A DNA stretch of 64,000 nt from the NCBI GenBank assembly GCA_037176705.1, contig CM073896.1, forward strand, positions 25,866,708 through 25,930,707, in the 5' to 3' direction. The notes under the pieces were generated by a model that saw nothing but the letters and a program-made list of their open reading frames with translations, had not been told where the DNA came from and ran no database searches. Position numbers and translations under genes: made by a program. Source of the DNA: Molossus alvarezi. Taxonomy: Eukaryota > Chordata > Mammalia > Chiroptera > Molossidae. Below, one piece after another: positions 11,570 through 24,940 of this stretch (positions within the stretch are counted from its first letter, which is position 1; every line of letters starts with the position of its first letter).

Positions 11570-12960
11570 AACCAAGGTCCAACAAGCAAAACAGAACTCG
11601 AGCACCCCGTGTGAAAGGAATCAGGAAAGAAAATAACCGATTTTGACCTTGGGGGACTACAGATATTGGGATTATCAAATATATAATACGGAACCATTAC
11701 GTAAGAAGTATTTAAAGAAAAAAATGCAACTAGAGATTGTAACAAAAGGGCATCATAGTTGAATAGAAAGATTTGAAATCAAAACCATAAACTAACAAAT
11801 AAAGTTTTTCTAGATGTAAAATAAAATCCATAAAAATTTTGCAAAGGATGCATAAACCTACATATAATAAAAAACTAAAAAAATTATTAAATTGGAAGAT
11901 GTATCTAACAGTCAGCTTTAAGCATTTATAAGATGAAAATTAGGAAATAATTAAGAAATATAGAGGACAGAATGAAAATGTATAATATAAACTTAATTGA
12001 TGTTATAGAAGGAAAGAATTAAAAAATAAATGAGGAAAGACAAATTTCCTAATGCTGACAAAAATAGTAATACAAATAAAAAAATTATTAATCTCTATTA
12101 TAAGTAGGAAAAATAAAAAGTGTCAGACCCAAATTCACTATACTGTATAGTTTTGAACCAAGTAAAAGAGCTTCATAAGTGGACTAGAGAAAATCCAGAT
12201 CATGTATAAAGAAACAATAATTAGCATATGTTTTTAGCATCAACCATGATACCAGAAGAAAGTAGAAAAACATTACCATGTTGTTGTGAAAAAATAAATG
12301 CCAATGTAGAACTGTGTACCTAATAAAACTATTTTTCAAAAATGTGTGTGAAATTACGAGATATAATTTTAAACTTACTAGATTGCCCATGATTACGAAG
12401 TCTGAAAATACCAAATATATAAAGAATTTACTTATTGAAAGTGAATTGTACAATTTCTTGGAAAAAGGAAGTATTGCCTTATTATTAAACATTTACATAT
12501 CCATTGACCCAGCAATCCTACATACACACAAAAAGATGAATATAAAATATTTATAGCAGCAGTGTAATTAAAAAACAAAACCAAACCAGAAATACTTAAA
12601 GAGCCATCTACAAGAGACTAGTTAAAGAAATTGTTCTGTGTTACAATGGACGCAGCACAAGGGTAAAAATGTCTGAACTACAGCGACATACAAGACAAAC
12701 CTTTGAAACGTAATATTGCAGAAAAATGGACGTGCAGAAAACTGTCTGTATTTTGATACCATTTTTGTAAAGCTCTCAAATGAGACAAGTTCCACTATGT
12801 ATTGTTTATGCTTACATGCGTGAGTGTTAAAACTAAAGCAAAAGCAAGAATAAAAAAAGGAAGTATAAGTACAAAATACAATGCACTTTTCCCTCTGGTG
12901 GGAAAACAGTACAGGAGAATAGAATATGAGTAATACAAGGTATAAATCATCTCATTTTAA
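11570..12960 (+). mobile_element. Ancient L1M/HAL1-like LINE, internally deleted
   Basis: The left part (about 11570-12060) resembles the 5' UTR/ORF1 side of L1M or HAL1, with tgaccttggg, ttattaaattggaagatgta and tagaggacagaatgaaaatg. The right part (about 12320-12960) resembles the end of ORF2 and 3' UTR: ccattgacccagcaatccta, then tttatagcagcagtgtaatt. The middle is missing. No reading frame survives. Confidence 0.55.
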
Positions 12961-14052
12961 ATTGTGCATTGGGTTAATGAGTGTTATTGAACTGTTAATT
13001 AAGTCAATAAGATTGAAATATTATAAAATACATTATTTTAGTTAAATAAATTTATATAAATATTTGAATGCATTGTTCAATTTTTTCATATTCTGAAGCA
13101 ATTACACTTTATAGAAAGAAATGTATTTGACATGATGACGATGAACCAAATTTTGTAGTCAATTCCACTGTTCACTACCATGCTTAGATTCCCTAGAAAT
13201 ACATTAAAGTTTTTCTTGTCCTCTTATCACTGAATCACAGTAGTCTCCTGCTACTGAGTCATAATTCCAAGGGTGTGGCTAAGAGATTTGCATTTTATAA
13301 ATTTCCTAGGTAATCTCTGACTCCATTAAAGTTAGATAATTATTGGTAAAAAAAAAAAAAGATGTTCCACTCAAATGCACACTCAAGGTATGTGGCCCAC
13401 TGTCGCTCTCTGTATTACTCAAGTGAGACGGAGACGTGGGGTTATCAGGGGTCTGCTTGCACAGCTGGTACTTTCAGAATGAGGGTTGTATCTTTCTTCA
13501 TACATAACTACAAAATAGATTAGTATTCATGTATATATACTATTATTTCTTGATGATCTAGGGTGTGGCAAGAAGACTCCAAAAATTAATTCCAAGTGAT
13601 CATAGTTGACAATATAAAATTAAAACCATTTTCTGTTCCTGCCTAAAAGCTGAGATTAGATCCAGGCCTGACAAGCTCTCTTTTGTCTTGTGCCCCAGTT
13701 GGGTTTCAGTAATCTTCCGAAAAGAAGGCATTTACCGTGTTGAATGTATAGAGACTCCATTTTCACATTCTATGAGGATAAAAAGAGCAGAAATGAATTA
13801 GAGACAAGACTTTATAATTTATTCATTGATATAAGTAAAGTCAAACACTCCTGGTTCTGCAGAATATCTCATAGCTTTATTTTTCAAAGGCAACTCCTTC
13901 CTTTCTGTGTGACCTTTCATTTCCCCTCTGTTGCAATGTGAATAGAAATATCAGCACAGCACAGTATTTCTGCAATTGTGAGCATAGGTGAGTCAAATAA
14001 GAGCACATGTTCCATCATACTTGAAGCTTAGTAGAGGATGGGTAGAACTTTT
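12961..14052. other. AT-rich DNA, mostly unassigned
   Basis: Holds one MER5-type fragment, listed separately. The rest shows no gene or clear repeat. The left copy of the L1 TSD lies at 14040-14052. Confidence 0.5.
13225..13325 (+). repeat. MER5-type hAT fragment
   Basis: Cctgctactgagtcataatt, then gggtgtggctaagagatttg and cattttataaatttcctagg match the centre of a MER5-type element. Both ends are eroded. Confidence 0.5.
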
Positions 14053-14599
14053 TTTTTTTCTTTCTTTTTACTTCATTATTTCTTTTTATTTTTTTTTTAT
14101 TTTTTATTGATTAATTTTTGTTACAGATGATTCTCCTTTTTTCCCCCACTGATTCCCCCCTCCCCCACCCCTCCCTGCCCCTTCCCCAGATTGTTGTCCA
14201 TGTCCACTGTTCATGCATACATGCGTATAAGTTCTGGGGTTCATCGCTCCCCCACCTCCCCACTCCTTAGGGGATTGTCAGTCTGTACCCCGCTTCCACG
14301 TCTCTGGGACTACCCTGTTCCTCAAATTGTTATGTTCATTATATTCCACAAATAAGTGAGATCATGTGAAATTTGTCTTTCTCTGTTTGGCTTGTTTCAC
14401 TTAGGATGATACTTTCCAGGTCCCTCCATGTAGTCTCAAAGGATAAGAGATCTTTCTTTCTTACCGCTGCATAGTACTCCATTGTGTATATGTACCACAG
14501 CTTTTTGATCCATTCGTCTACTGATGGGCACTTGGGCTGTTTCCAGATCTTAGCGATTGTAAATAGTGCTGCTACAAAGATGGGGGTACATATATTGAG
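14053..14599 (-). mobile_element. Young 5'-truncated L1 (ORF2 C-terminus and 3' UTR)
   Basis: Poly-T on the plus strand marks the 3' tail. The C-rich 14151-14190 tract is the G-rich 3' UTR, and 14339-14599 read on the minus strand encodes the L1 ORF2p C-terminus, with [19 protein letters not shown] and ending MISLICGI. The frame is open over this part. The TSD gggtagaactttt lies at 14040-14052 and 14600-14612. About 550 bp of an original 6 kb element remain. Confidence 0.93.
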
Positions 14600-14612
14600 G
14601 GGTAGAACTTTT

Positions 14613-15619
14613 ATAAGTCCACATTTGTGTACGTGGAAGCACACACCTACCCCAGCGACCAGCATCCTGGGGAATGAATACTGACTGGCGAGGGAGAGTC
14701 ATAGACGCTGTACAGCTCAGTGGAGTATGTGAAGTACTTGGAACCTAATTAAGCTATTGACAGAACAAAATACCAATTCCCTTTGCAGTTTTCAAATGTT
14801 TTCCAAGTTGTTGTGTCATAGGTATGGATGCTATCTGGGTCTACAGGATAACAGAAAAACAATGGCCATCCCGCCTTCTCAATGAAAAGCAGCATCCTTG
14901 CTTTGAGCCTTTCAGCAAAGATATATTTATTAGACTCCACCTAATGGATAACATATCTTAACTTGAACTCTATCTTGATTAGACATCTTTGGAGCATCTA
15001 GATAGCATTTTCATTATGTACAAAATGGTATAAAATATCTATCCTGCCAACAAAACCAGAATGTGATGTAAGGTTTTAAGTGAGCTACTCAATACAATAT
15101 AAAGCATAGTATGGCATAACTTATGAGTATTAGTGTATGAATATTTATTACTTTGGACTAGGGTAACTCATGTTTTTAGTAACCAGGCAGTACATATATT
15201 TAATATATTTATAAGGTCTTCTTCACATCTAAATTTAGAACATGCTCAAAATGCAAGGTCTCATTATGCCCAGGATTTGGGCAAGATGTGAGTGATCAAT
15301 ATTTCAATTGGAACCTACAAGGTCAAAATTATAAGGCTATTTCAGGAATAGTTCAAAACTGTAAATAGATGATCTCCCAGGTATCTTCAATACCTGTAAG
15401 CAAAAAAGAAACTCAGTGGCTAGAGCCTCAACTGGTTCAGAATAGTTATCTCTTGGGTAAAAAATGGTATTACGGGTAAGAAAGAAAACTTTAGATAATG
15501 ACTATGTGATTGTTTTATGCCAAACTATAGGGTGATACAAACAAGCCAGGGTGGTGATGTCCTTGAATGGGACACACTACCTTGAAACTTGGGAAGCAAT
15601 TGAGGTGAAGTCCAGCGGC
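14613..15619. other. No gene recognised
   Basis: Unassigned AT-rich DNA. Nothing distinguishable from background. Confidence 0.5.
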
Positions 15620-15810
15620 AGTGCAGCATAGGGGCTCGGGGTCAGAAAGGATCTGGGTTCAGATGTGATACTCATCTCAGCAATACTATTGAGACTTGAG
15701 GTCAGATGCTCAAATGCTCTCTCTTGTTCATGGGCTCCACCTGTCAAAGTTGAGATGATAACCACGTTACCTCTTTAGATTGCTGTAAGATTAAACAAGA
15801 AAGTGTAAGT
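15620..15810 (+). repeat. MIR SINE
   Basis: Ggggctcggggtcagaaagg, atctgggttcagatgtgata and the later gttgagatgataaccacgtt follow the MIR order. A second MIR begins about 45 bp downstream. Confidence 0.6.
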
Positions 15811-15854
15811 AACATAATTAATTGGGTGTTTGGAATATTAGAGTTTAATGATAA

Positions 15855-16065
15855 TGAGCACAGGGTTTGGAGCCAAACACCCTCTGTTTGCATCTTGGCA
15901 TTGGCACTTACCAGATGTGTGGCCTTTGGCAGTTTGCTTAACCACTCTTTGGCTCAATTTCTTAAACTATAAAATAGCAAGGGTAATGATTGCACCTACT
16001 CCATAAAGGCTAAACTAATTAATGTCTTAGAGTGTTTAAAACAATGCTTAGTTTTCTAGCACAAA
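15855..16065 (+). repeat. MIR SINE, well preserved
   Basis: Contains gagcacagggtttggagcca, then cacttaccagatgtgtggcc, cagtttgcttaaccactctt and aaactataaaatagcaaggg. This is nearly the whole MIR core in order. Confidence 0.88.
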
Positions 16066-16643
16066 GGACATGCTGTAGGGGTTATTTTTTAAAATAAAAT
16101 AAATGCAATGGAAACTTCTTACAATTAGCAAAACCAGATTGATATTTAAAAATATGTTTTCCGTAGCTCTTGGGGCCAATAGTTAAGGTTGCATTGCTTA
16201 TGGTATAGCTCCTACTCAGAAAATCAAATTGCTCACATAATATTCTCTGAGAATCAAAGGAAGAAGTTTCCACAAAGCTGAAACCAAGGGCTCTGGTCTA
16301 GCTGTGAATAATCACAGCTGGCTCGCCTTAGAAGGTTAGAGGATTAGAATGTTAATAATTTTGTATTTCTTAAGCAAATATGTTCAAACATGCAATGAGC
16401 AGCTGTTCCCATGGAAGAATGAGCCAGGGACAAGTTTCATCATTTGAAAACAAAGCTATTTTTGATCAAATAAGAGTGCAAAAAAGTGCTGTTTCAAAAA
16501 TGCTTATTAATGACAGGAGACATAAATATTTTTTGCAGCTTTCTTTTTAATTCAGAAAACAGTTCACAAACTGTTTTGAACTTGAGAAGAGTAGATGTAA
16601 AACTGATTCCAAATCCTAGATTAATCAATTCTTAGGGACTTTT
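16066..16643. other. No gene recognised
   Basis: Unassigned AT-rich DNA up to the left TSD of the next SINE. Confidence 0.5.
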
Positions 16644-16936
16644 TAATTAATTTTTTGTTGTTGTTAATTTTCACCAGAGAATATTTTTTCCATTGCTTTT
16701 TGGAGAGGGTGGGAAGGAGGAATGGAGGGAGAAAGAAAGAGAGAGGAGGAAGAGAAAGGGGAGGAGAGAAACATTGTTGGGAGAGAGACTCATAAATTAG
16801 TTGCTTCCCACACACATCCTAACCAAGATGGGGGATCAGACCTGCAACTCACATATGTGCCCATGACTGGAAATTGAACCAGCTACCCACTGGTGCTCGG
16901 GCCGATGTTCTAGCCACTGAGCAAACCGGCCAGGCC
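16644..16936 (-). mobile_element. Ves-type SINE, diverged, with 13-bp TSD
   Basis: Minus-strand head ggcctggccggtttgctcag, an expanded CT-rich middle (GA-rich on the plus strand, 16695-16770) and the tail aatggaaaaaatattctctg. The perfect TSD cttagggactttt lies at 16631-16643 and 16937-16949. The body is much more diverged than the young copies, so it is probably an older member of the same lineage. Confidence 0.92.
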
Positions 16937-16949
16937 CTTAGGGACTTTT

Positions 16950-17574
16950 CGTAAGAAAATAATGCGTAAGTTTGTATCATGTCTGAGGCTGAGGTCAATG
17001 TACAGCAAACAAAACCTTAGTTTATTTGAAGCAGTGTTTCTCAATTATTTTTTTTCTTTTCAGCCTCTTAAATAACCTTTTCAGACATTTATTGTTCTAA
17101 TTGTGTCTCACAAGCAATGTTAATACCATTAATAGAATTGATATATATTTACATAATGTTGTATATATACTAGTGAGTTATACATTAAAAAATTTTTTCT
17201 TACCTCAGAAATCAATTTTTCTCCTATTGGGGGCAACATCACACACCTTTTTTGAGAATTCATGGTTCAATGCAACAATTTGCAAAGGGAGTGTCTGTCT
17301 TTCTTACCTTTGTATAGACCAAAGTGCAATTAGCTTCTTAGAACTCTGTTCACAAGGTTTCTCAGTTAAGGCTGCTTTTATTTTGTTTGCTTATTTGTCC
17401 TGTTTTGTTTTGTCATTTATTTAGCATCATGAAACCTATTTTAGATTGTCTAGCTTCAGGTCTAAAATGTCTTTGTTTAATTGAGCAAGGAGAAAGGTTT
17501 TTAATGTGTTTAAAGAAATTATTATATTTTCCATACATTTTTGTTCAACAGTCTTATATAAAAAAGGCACAGTT
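16950..17574. other. No gene recognised
   Basis: A 107-codon frame at 17101-17424 is hydrophobic and AT-driven. I take it as chance. Confidence 0.5.
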
Positions 17575-17730
17575 ATGGGTAAATTATATGACTTCTTTCT
17601 GCCCCAATATCCTCATCCTTAAATGGGGATAGTAATAATACCTCATAGAGGTTGAAAAACTTAAATAAATGAATATGCATAAAGTTCTTAGAATAGTGCC
17701 TGATAGTAAGCAGTAAGCAGTACATATCTT
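17575..17730 (+). repeat. MIR SINE fragment
   Basis: Ttaaatggggatagtaataa, tacctcatagaggttgaaaa and cttagaatagtgcctgatag match the MIR 3' half. Confidence 0.75.
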
Positions 17731-19464
17731 ACTTATATTTATTTTTTATTAAAACAATCTTAAGAACTTATGCTACTTTACCTTAAAATGATACAGGGTT
17801 AGCTCACAAAACGAAGCAGGAGTTGAGCCAGGACACACAAGGATCGAGGCCAAAAATTGCTGGAAATTTAGGCAAGTGCTCTCTCAGGTGCCTCTCGATC
17901 TCTCTTGTTTCTGACCCACTCTTTGCAGAGAAGTTATCTTATTTTCTCTATTCCCATATTGATCATCCATTCTACAGTTTCCATGACCTCATATCTAGCA
18001 TTTCTCTTCCAGTTTCAAATTTCTTACATGGGTGTCAGATTGGTCAGCTATCATTACCCCATCCAGACCTCTGTGATTAATGGAGTTGGGACAGGCATAG
18101 CAAACTTGGTAGACAAACCCAAATTTGAATGGCGACTAACAATTATAAATAGAGAGGTTTATTTTGGAGTGGGTAAATATTGCAAAGGTTGTCTACCAAA
18201 CTTGGGTAAGAGACATTAGCCACCATATCATCATTTAAAAGTTATTTGTTTTAAACATTTTCCTGAACTAATATCTCCAAATGTAAAAGAAATTAATAAT
18301 GACCACTAAAATTGAAATATACTAACCTAAGTAGTTGAAAATGTACTAGGACAATATATCGCATTGACCAATATATAGTTTGGCTATAGAATGACCCAGA
18401 TGTCATAAAGGACTAATCTTTTATAATAAGGTAGCTGAACAATAAAAATATCAACAGTGGAGTAAAGTACATTTAAAAATGTTATTTATGCTCAATTAAA
18501 AAGAAAATAAAGTGGGCCCCCAAAATATCCTAACTTTTTATACATCATGATCCTGTTTTATTTTAGTTGTTGGCAAGGAGTGAGCTGCATGTGTGTTTCT
18601 GTTTTCTTTACTTTTAAAATATCCTGGATGGAATATCTACTGTGAAAATAATTTTTGGAAGAATATGACTGAATGCTACTTGATATTTTGTATCAATTAA
18701 ACATGTTTACTCTTGTTGTGGTGAAAAATTTTTACACTGTGTTAGAAAAACAGCACACTGTGAAAGTTCAAAATGATAATATCTCAGAAACATATTGCCT
18801 GACAGTGTTTAAAAATAATCCCAAGAATGGAAGTGCTTAAAAATGAAATCTTGAGAAGACATTGCTTTTTTATTCAGATATACTGGACATTAAGCAACAT
18901 GATATTAAAAAATGTTTTTAACCTCTCCACCAAATCAAAGATCGTATTGCTGTTTTGTGACATTCTAGAGGGCTCTAACTCTACTGAAATCAGGGTAGAT
19001 TGTACAGGTTCACAAGAAAACTATCTGGGCTTCTAACATCTCCCATAACTGTCAAACTGGTCTAGTTTCCTATCGTAATACTTCAAATGAGAGAGATGGC
19101 AGGATTTCATCACCCTGTACACTCAAGAAAGTTTATTTGCTTTCAGTTGAGATTGTGTTGAGGGTAGGATTCCATGAGAGGAATTTCTGCTTGTAATGAC
19201 TTTACCATAGTATTGAAAAATGAGGTAATTCAGTTGTCAACACAAAATATCTATTCAATATATTACAGTATCTTTAGACACATTGAATCACAACAAATTA
19301 AAACAATATAAATTAATTGAAACCTTTCCCTAAAATATTCATGAAAGTATTTATAACTAATATCAGGTCACTAGAGTCTATATAATTTCATATTAAAGAT
19401 AACTAACATATCAAAACTATTGCTTCTGAGGGTCATTTTATTATTTCAAAAACAAAATAATTTT
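17731..19464. other. No gene recognised
   Basis: Unassigned AT-rich DNA with chance frames up to 104 codons. Confidence 0.5.
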
Positions 19465-19550
19465 GCCCAGGCCATATGATTTCTGTTGCAACTATTCAAT
19501 TCTGCTATCACAGTGCAAAAGCAGCCACAGACAAGTGTATCCTTTAGTTC
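19465..19550. repeat. hAT-Charlie-type DNA transposon fragment
   Basis: Caggccatatgatttctgtt, gcaactattcaattctgcta and gtgcaaaagcagccacagac match the middle of a common mammalian hAT-derived element. The same block recurs in the copy at 29270-29475. Confidence 0.7.
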
Positions 19551-19925
19551 TTTATATTTTCTTGACAATTAAAATGTTAAACTTTCTTTAGTATCTCAAG
19601 TTCTTAAATGATTTTTATTTGTTTATTTGTTTTAGAAAAGTAATGTGTTGACAACTTATACACCTGGAGTTTTATTCATCTAAAAAATAGGTCTGAAATA
19701 TGAAATGCATTGCTTAAACAAACTGTAGAAAAATTATTTTACAAAAATTGAAAAATACAACCTTGAGCTTCTAAAAATTCTCATTAACAAGAGGGATGAA
19801 AATGCAGCATTCATGTTTTTGAAATATAGAGTTTTACAAATAGACAATATTTCCAGCCATTATCTTATATAAGTCCTCATTTTATACATAAGGAGAACCA
19901 TAGAGAAGTAATGGCCTTTGGCTTT
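19551..19925. other. No gene recognised
   Basis: AT-rich DNA. The part near 19850-19920 may be MIR-like but is too eroded to call. Confidence 0.4.
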
Positions 19926-19940
19926 AGATAGACAGTTATT

Positions 19941-20156
19941 TTTATTTTATTTATTTTACTTTTTAAAATATGCTTTTATTGATTTTAGAGGGAGTGGAAG
20001 AGCGAGGGAGAGAGACAGAAACGTCTAAATGAGAGTTGTGCCCCAACCAGGAGATCAAACCCACGACCTGAGTATTTGTCCTGATCTGGAATCAAACTGG
20101 TGACCTTTCAGTGCACAGGATGACACTCAACCAACTAAGCCCCACTGGGCAGGGCA
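19941..20156 (-). mobile_element. Ves-type SINE, older subfamily, 15-bp TSD
   Basis: Minus-strand head gccctgcccagtggggctta, body with tgggtttgatctcctggttg and the tail ctaaaatcaataaaagcata. The perfect TSD agatagacagttatt lies at 19926-19940 and 20157-20171. The body is shorter than usual, apparently lacking part of the middle. Confidence 0.9.
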
Positions 20157-20171
20157 AGATAGACAGTTATT

Positions 20172-20671
20172 AACAGATCTTCAAGGAGAGCACAGAGTTC
20201 TAATTACTTGGGACAATATTCTGCACAACATATTTTATCTCTTTCATATCAAATTTCATACTACATGAACACACTACAAGTTCTCAATTCAAATAAGTGT
20301 ATCCCATATTTTCTCTTAGTTTCTCAAATTGCACATGTCATATAAAGTTTTTTTTTGTTTTACTTTACCAAAAATATCTGAAAAAGTGGCAAGAAAGTAA
20401 AGTCAGTTTTTCCTTTCTATCTTATATCCAGTCACTGCTCTGAAAAAACTTTTACTCTTGCTAGGAAGATTGGGGTAAGCTTTGAAGTAAAACATTTCTC
20501 AATTTTAACTAAGAAGATTGATTCTTAATTAGCATGTCTGTGCCTGAGTGAAAGAAAGCCTTTAAGTATGCAGGTGAATCAGCTAAAAAATGAGTTATGA
20601 CTGAAATCCACATTATAGCTCTCCTTTTTGAATTCAGTATATAGTGTGAAACTTCAGCTGGACTTGGTATT
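20172..20671. other. No gene recognised
   Basis: Unassigned AT-rich DNA. Confidence 0.5.
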
Positions 20672-23600
20672 TTAACAGCTTTATTGAGGTATAATTGACA
20701 TTAAAAAACTGTACATATTTAAAGTGCAGTAATTGATAAGTTTGGACATATGTGTATATATATATATGTATATATGTACAAGAAACCATCACAATAATTG
20801 ACATATAAATACATCCATAAGTCCCCCAATGTTCCTTGTGGGCATTGTTATTCCTCTTTCCTATGCTACCCTCCACCCCCCACCGCCCACTCCCTGTGGT
20901 CCTCTGGCAACCACTAATATGTTTTCTGTCACTATGAAATGGTTTGCATTTCTAGAACGCCGTAGAGATCGAACCATCCAGTATGTACTCTTTGTACTGT
21001 TTTGTTTTTTTTTACTCAGCATAATTATTTCTAAATGTATTTATGTTATTAAATGTATCAATAATTTATTTATCTTTATTATTGAGTAGGATTCCATTGT
21101 ATGAATATATCATAATTTATTTACACATTTATTTATTGATAAAAACTTGGGTTTATATCCAGATAATGGCTAGAAATATTGTCTATTTTTAAAACATATA
21201 AATAGACAAGTATCCCAGTCTGAACTTCTGGGATATTCAAATAAAGCTTCTATGTACAAGTTTGCATTTTATAAGTGAAAGTTTTTACTTTAATATGCTT
21301 ACATTTTCTTGAGTGAATACCTAGTAGAGGAAGAGTTGCATCATATAGTATGTGTATGTTTAAATTTTTAGGAAAGTGCCAAACTATTTTCCAAAATAGT
21401 TGTACCATTTTACATTTCCACCAGCAATACATAAAAAATTTAAGCCTCTCTGCAGTTTCTACAACTCTGTATTATGGCATTGTGAGTATTTTAATTATAG
21501 CTTTCTGGTGAGTTTGGAGTGAGCTCATTAAGATTGTAATTTGCATGTACCTAATCACTAATACTATTAAGAATCATTTTAGGTGCTTATTACTTATTTG
21601 TATATGTTCTTTGGTACATTATTTGATAAAATCTTTCCCTCATTTTTAAATTGGGATCTTTATCTTATTGTTATATTGTAAGTGTTCTTTAGTTATTCTG
21701 CATATAAATCCATTGTCAAATACATGGTTTGCAATAGTTTTCTGTCAGATTATGGTTTCTCTAATTTTCTTCATGATCCCAGGAACCACAAAAGTGTATA
21801 TTTGTGTATGCATATATATATTTTTTTCCATAAGAGTATGCAGTTGTCCTAGAAGGATTTGGTGTAAAGACAATTTTTTTCTCATTAAATTGTCTTGGGA
21901 CATTTATTGACAATTAATTGTTTATATATAAATTAAATTGTAAAGATTTATTCTTTACTCTCAATTCTGTTCCATTGATCTATATGCCTGTAATTGCATC
22001 AATATCACCCTGTACTTATTACTATAGTTCTATAGTGAGTTTTGAAATCAGGTAGTATAATACATAACTTCATTATTCTTTCTCAAAATTGTTTTTGGCT
22101 CTTTTTGGTCTGTTGCATTTCCATATACATTTTAGAAACAGCTTGTCAAATTCTATAAGCATTTTCTTGGGATTCTGATAAGGATTGCATTGATTCTGTA
22201 AATCGATTCGGAATGAATTGCCTTCCTGACAATATTGTTTCTTCCAACTCTTGAACATGAATGGTCTTTCCATTAATTTAGATAGTTATTCTTTTCTCAT
22301 TGTACTTTTCACTGTACAAATTTTATTAATTGTATGTATTATATTGCTTTATAATGTTAATCCTACCATACATTTTGGGCACAAATTTCACATGGTTGTG
22401 CCATATAATCTAGATTTCAGTTGCTAGTGCTTTTTTGAGTATTTTTATATTTAAAAGGACTATTCATTGTATTGTTTAGTGGGATGTTCCATGTATTATA
22501 TAACTGAAGTTGGTTAATAATATTTTCTAAGTGTTCTATATATCTGCTAATTCTCTAGTTTTTCTACAAATTATTGAGAGCAGGACATTGCAACTTCTAA
22601 TGATAGTTGCTGAATTGTCTTCTCCTTTCTTTTTGTCAGTTTTTCTTCTTGTACTTTGGGGCTCTGAATTCAGGCAAAAATGCATTTATAATTGTTTTAC
22701 TTTCCTTAAGTGTTCATTCTTTATGATTATAAAATGCTCCCTTTGTCAATAATACAATTCTTATCTTAAAGTCATTCTTGCATATCAGTTTAGTTAATCT
22801 GTTGATTTTATTTTACTACAGTATTTATTTACTTTTAGATATGGCATATTAAGATGTAGCCTATCACAAATGACTGCAGGTTAATAATTATTTATTTCTG
22901 TTAAAATATAGAAACTTTACTCAAGTATAGCTCCAATTTCTCCCATATCATTTATGTTATCCTTGTCATTAGAATCACAAAAACACAGTGTTATATAAAA
23001 TTGCTTTGTACAATCTTGTGTCCATTAAAGAAACAAAGATTATAAATTTAAAAATTATATAGCTATTTAGAATTTTATATTGAGATAAATAAATAACACT
23101 TACAGTGATCCTTATTTTTTCCTGCAGATTTGACTAATCACCTGGTACCCTTTCAGATATCAGGAGTCAGTCTGAAGAAATTTCTGTAAAACAGGTCTGC
23201 CAACAATGAATTCTCTCCTTTGTTGTTTGAAAAATATCTTCATTTTATCTTTTTTTTTTTGAAGGATAGTTTGGCTGGATATAGAAGTTTTAGTTGACTC
23301 CCCCTCTTATCCTATTTTCAATTTTTCATTCCACTAATTTCTGGCATTCTAATTTAATTATGGGTCCTTTGAACATATTAGTCTTTTATTTTTCTCTTGA
23401 TTTCAAAAATGTTTCTTTGTTTTCTTTTTTTCTTTCAACTTTTTGCTTATGCTATCTCTATGAGAAATAATCTCTATTGTTATTCAGCTTTTTTTCTTCT
23501 TCTTCTTCTATTTCTTGAACTTCTGGAGCATGAAAATGAATATTTTTCATTGAATTTGATAACTTTTCAGCCATTCTTTGTAAAATATGTTTTCGTAAAA

Positions 23601-24940
23601 TTTGGCTCTTCTTTTTGGATCCAAATATATATGTTGACATAGTTGATGGTGTTCCACAAATCTCTGAATCTCTGATCATATAAAATATTTTTCTCATTCG
23701 AATGTGTATATGAGATTATATAATTTCTATTGACCATAAACAATGTCACTGAGCATAAGTGTCATCTACTCCTCTAAATATAGTGAGTCTCATGCAACCT
23801 TTGCATAAAAGATGCTAGTCTTGATTGCCTGCTTTAGTGTGGTAAAGCTCCTTACCTTCCATACTAGGAAATGTTGGGGTGTAGTTTCAGACAAGAATGA
23901 CATGGATTCTCACTGCTCTTTAAATGCAACAGGTTTAAAAACACAAACACTTCTCATATTTTTATATACTTTGCCTGATTTTCTACCTCGAATGATTAGT
24001 TTTGTCAATTTTGTAAGGTTTTAAAATTGCTATGTGAGAGAAAATGTGTTCTCTGAAAGTCTGCCTCTGCTTAACTTTGTGAACATATGGGGTAATTTTA
24101 ATTACTGTTTCAATATTTTTATTAGCTATTTGATATATCTGTGCCAATTTTAATTGATTGGATTTTCTTCTCATTACTTTCCTGCTTCTTTATAATCTCG
24201 CTCATTTTTATTTGTATAGCAGACATTAGGATCTGTATGTATTTGAGTTCTGGAAATCTTTTTATTCCTATAAATATTCTTGAGCTTTGATCTGGAAAGT
24301 AATTATTTGGAAACACTTTGATCCTTTTGGTCTTACGTTTAATATTTGTTAATACATACTCCTGTGTAATCTACTCAAAGCCATATGAATTATGTAGTTT
24401 TCCGTTCTGACTTATGAGAATAGATAGGCATTATTTCTAGGCCAGTGTGAGTGATAGCTAGGCACTGTTACCTTACATCTTTTCTGATGCCCCCCCCCCC
24501 CCATTTCACTGGTGTCTCCTCAAACAGATTTGTCGATCAATACTCTGCAAAATCTTGGTGTGATCTCTTTGCAGATACCCAGAGTTATCTCACTGTACTA
24601 CTCTCTCCTCTCTAGCACTTTTCCTGTAATCTCCACTTTGCTTCTTTCCCCAGAATCTCGGGTCTCTCTTCTTACTTCAGGAAGTCTGATGAGCTTCGTC
24701 TAGGCTTTCCCACTGTGAGTCTTGTCCAGGAAACTCTGTTGAAGCAGTAAGCTGGGGAAATGTTAGATATCTATTTTTCTTTTCTTACAGATCCATCCTT
24801 TTTTTGTCCGATGTCCAGTGTCTGGAAAAGTGTCGTTCTATTCGATGTGGTGTTTTTGTTTGTTTCAAACTGAAGGCAAATCCAGTTCCTCTGACTCCAT
24901 CATGAATGAAAGAGTGGAAGTCTCTAGTTGTTTCTTTTTT
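20672..24940 (-). mobile_element. Ancient L1M LINE spanning 3' UTR to 5' UTR
   Basis: Segments lie in antisense order. The 3' UTR comes first (20672: ttaacagctttattgaggta). ORF2 C-terminal sequence follows (21380-21430: ccaccagcaatacataaaaa; 21960-22330: tgttccattgatctatatgc, ggtctttccattaatttaga), then the 5' side of ORF2 (22440-22760), an ORF1-like part (23220-23700: gaaggatagtttggctggat) and 5' UTR-like sequence (24270-24930: ttgagctttgatctggaaag, gatgtccagtgtctggaaaa). At 4.3 kb it is shorter than a full L1, so internal deletions are likely. No frame survives. It may be one element or two adjacent ones. Confidence 0.7.
24489..24502. repeat. Poly-C run
   Basis: A 14-base C homopolymer inside the old L1 5' UTR-like part. 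Its length is prone to sequencing error. Confidence 0.9.

Noticed and set aside
18106..18199. 11-bp inverted repeat ttggtagacaa / ttgtctaccaa, 72 bp apart
   Set aside because: Perfect but short. Inverted repeats of this size are expected by chance in 64 kb, and no element or hairpin gene is visible between the arms.
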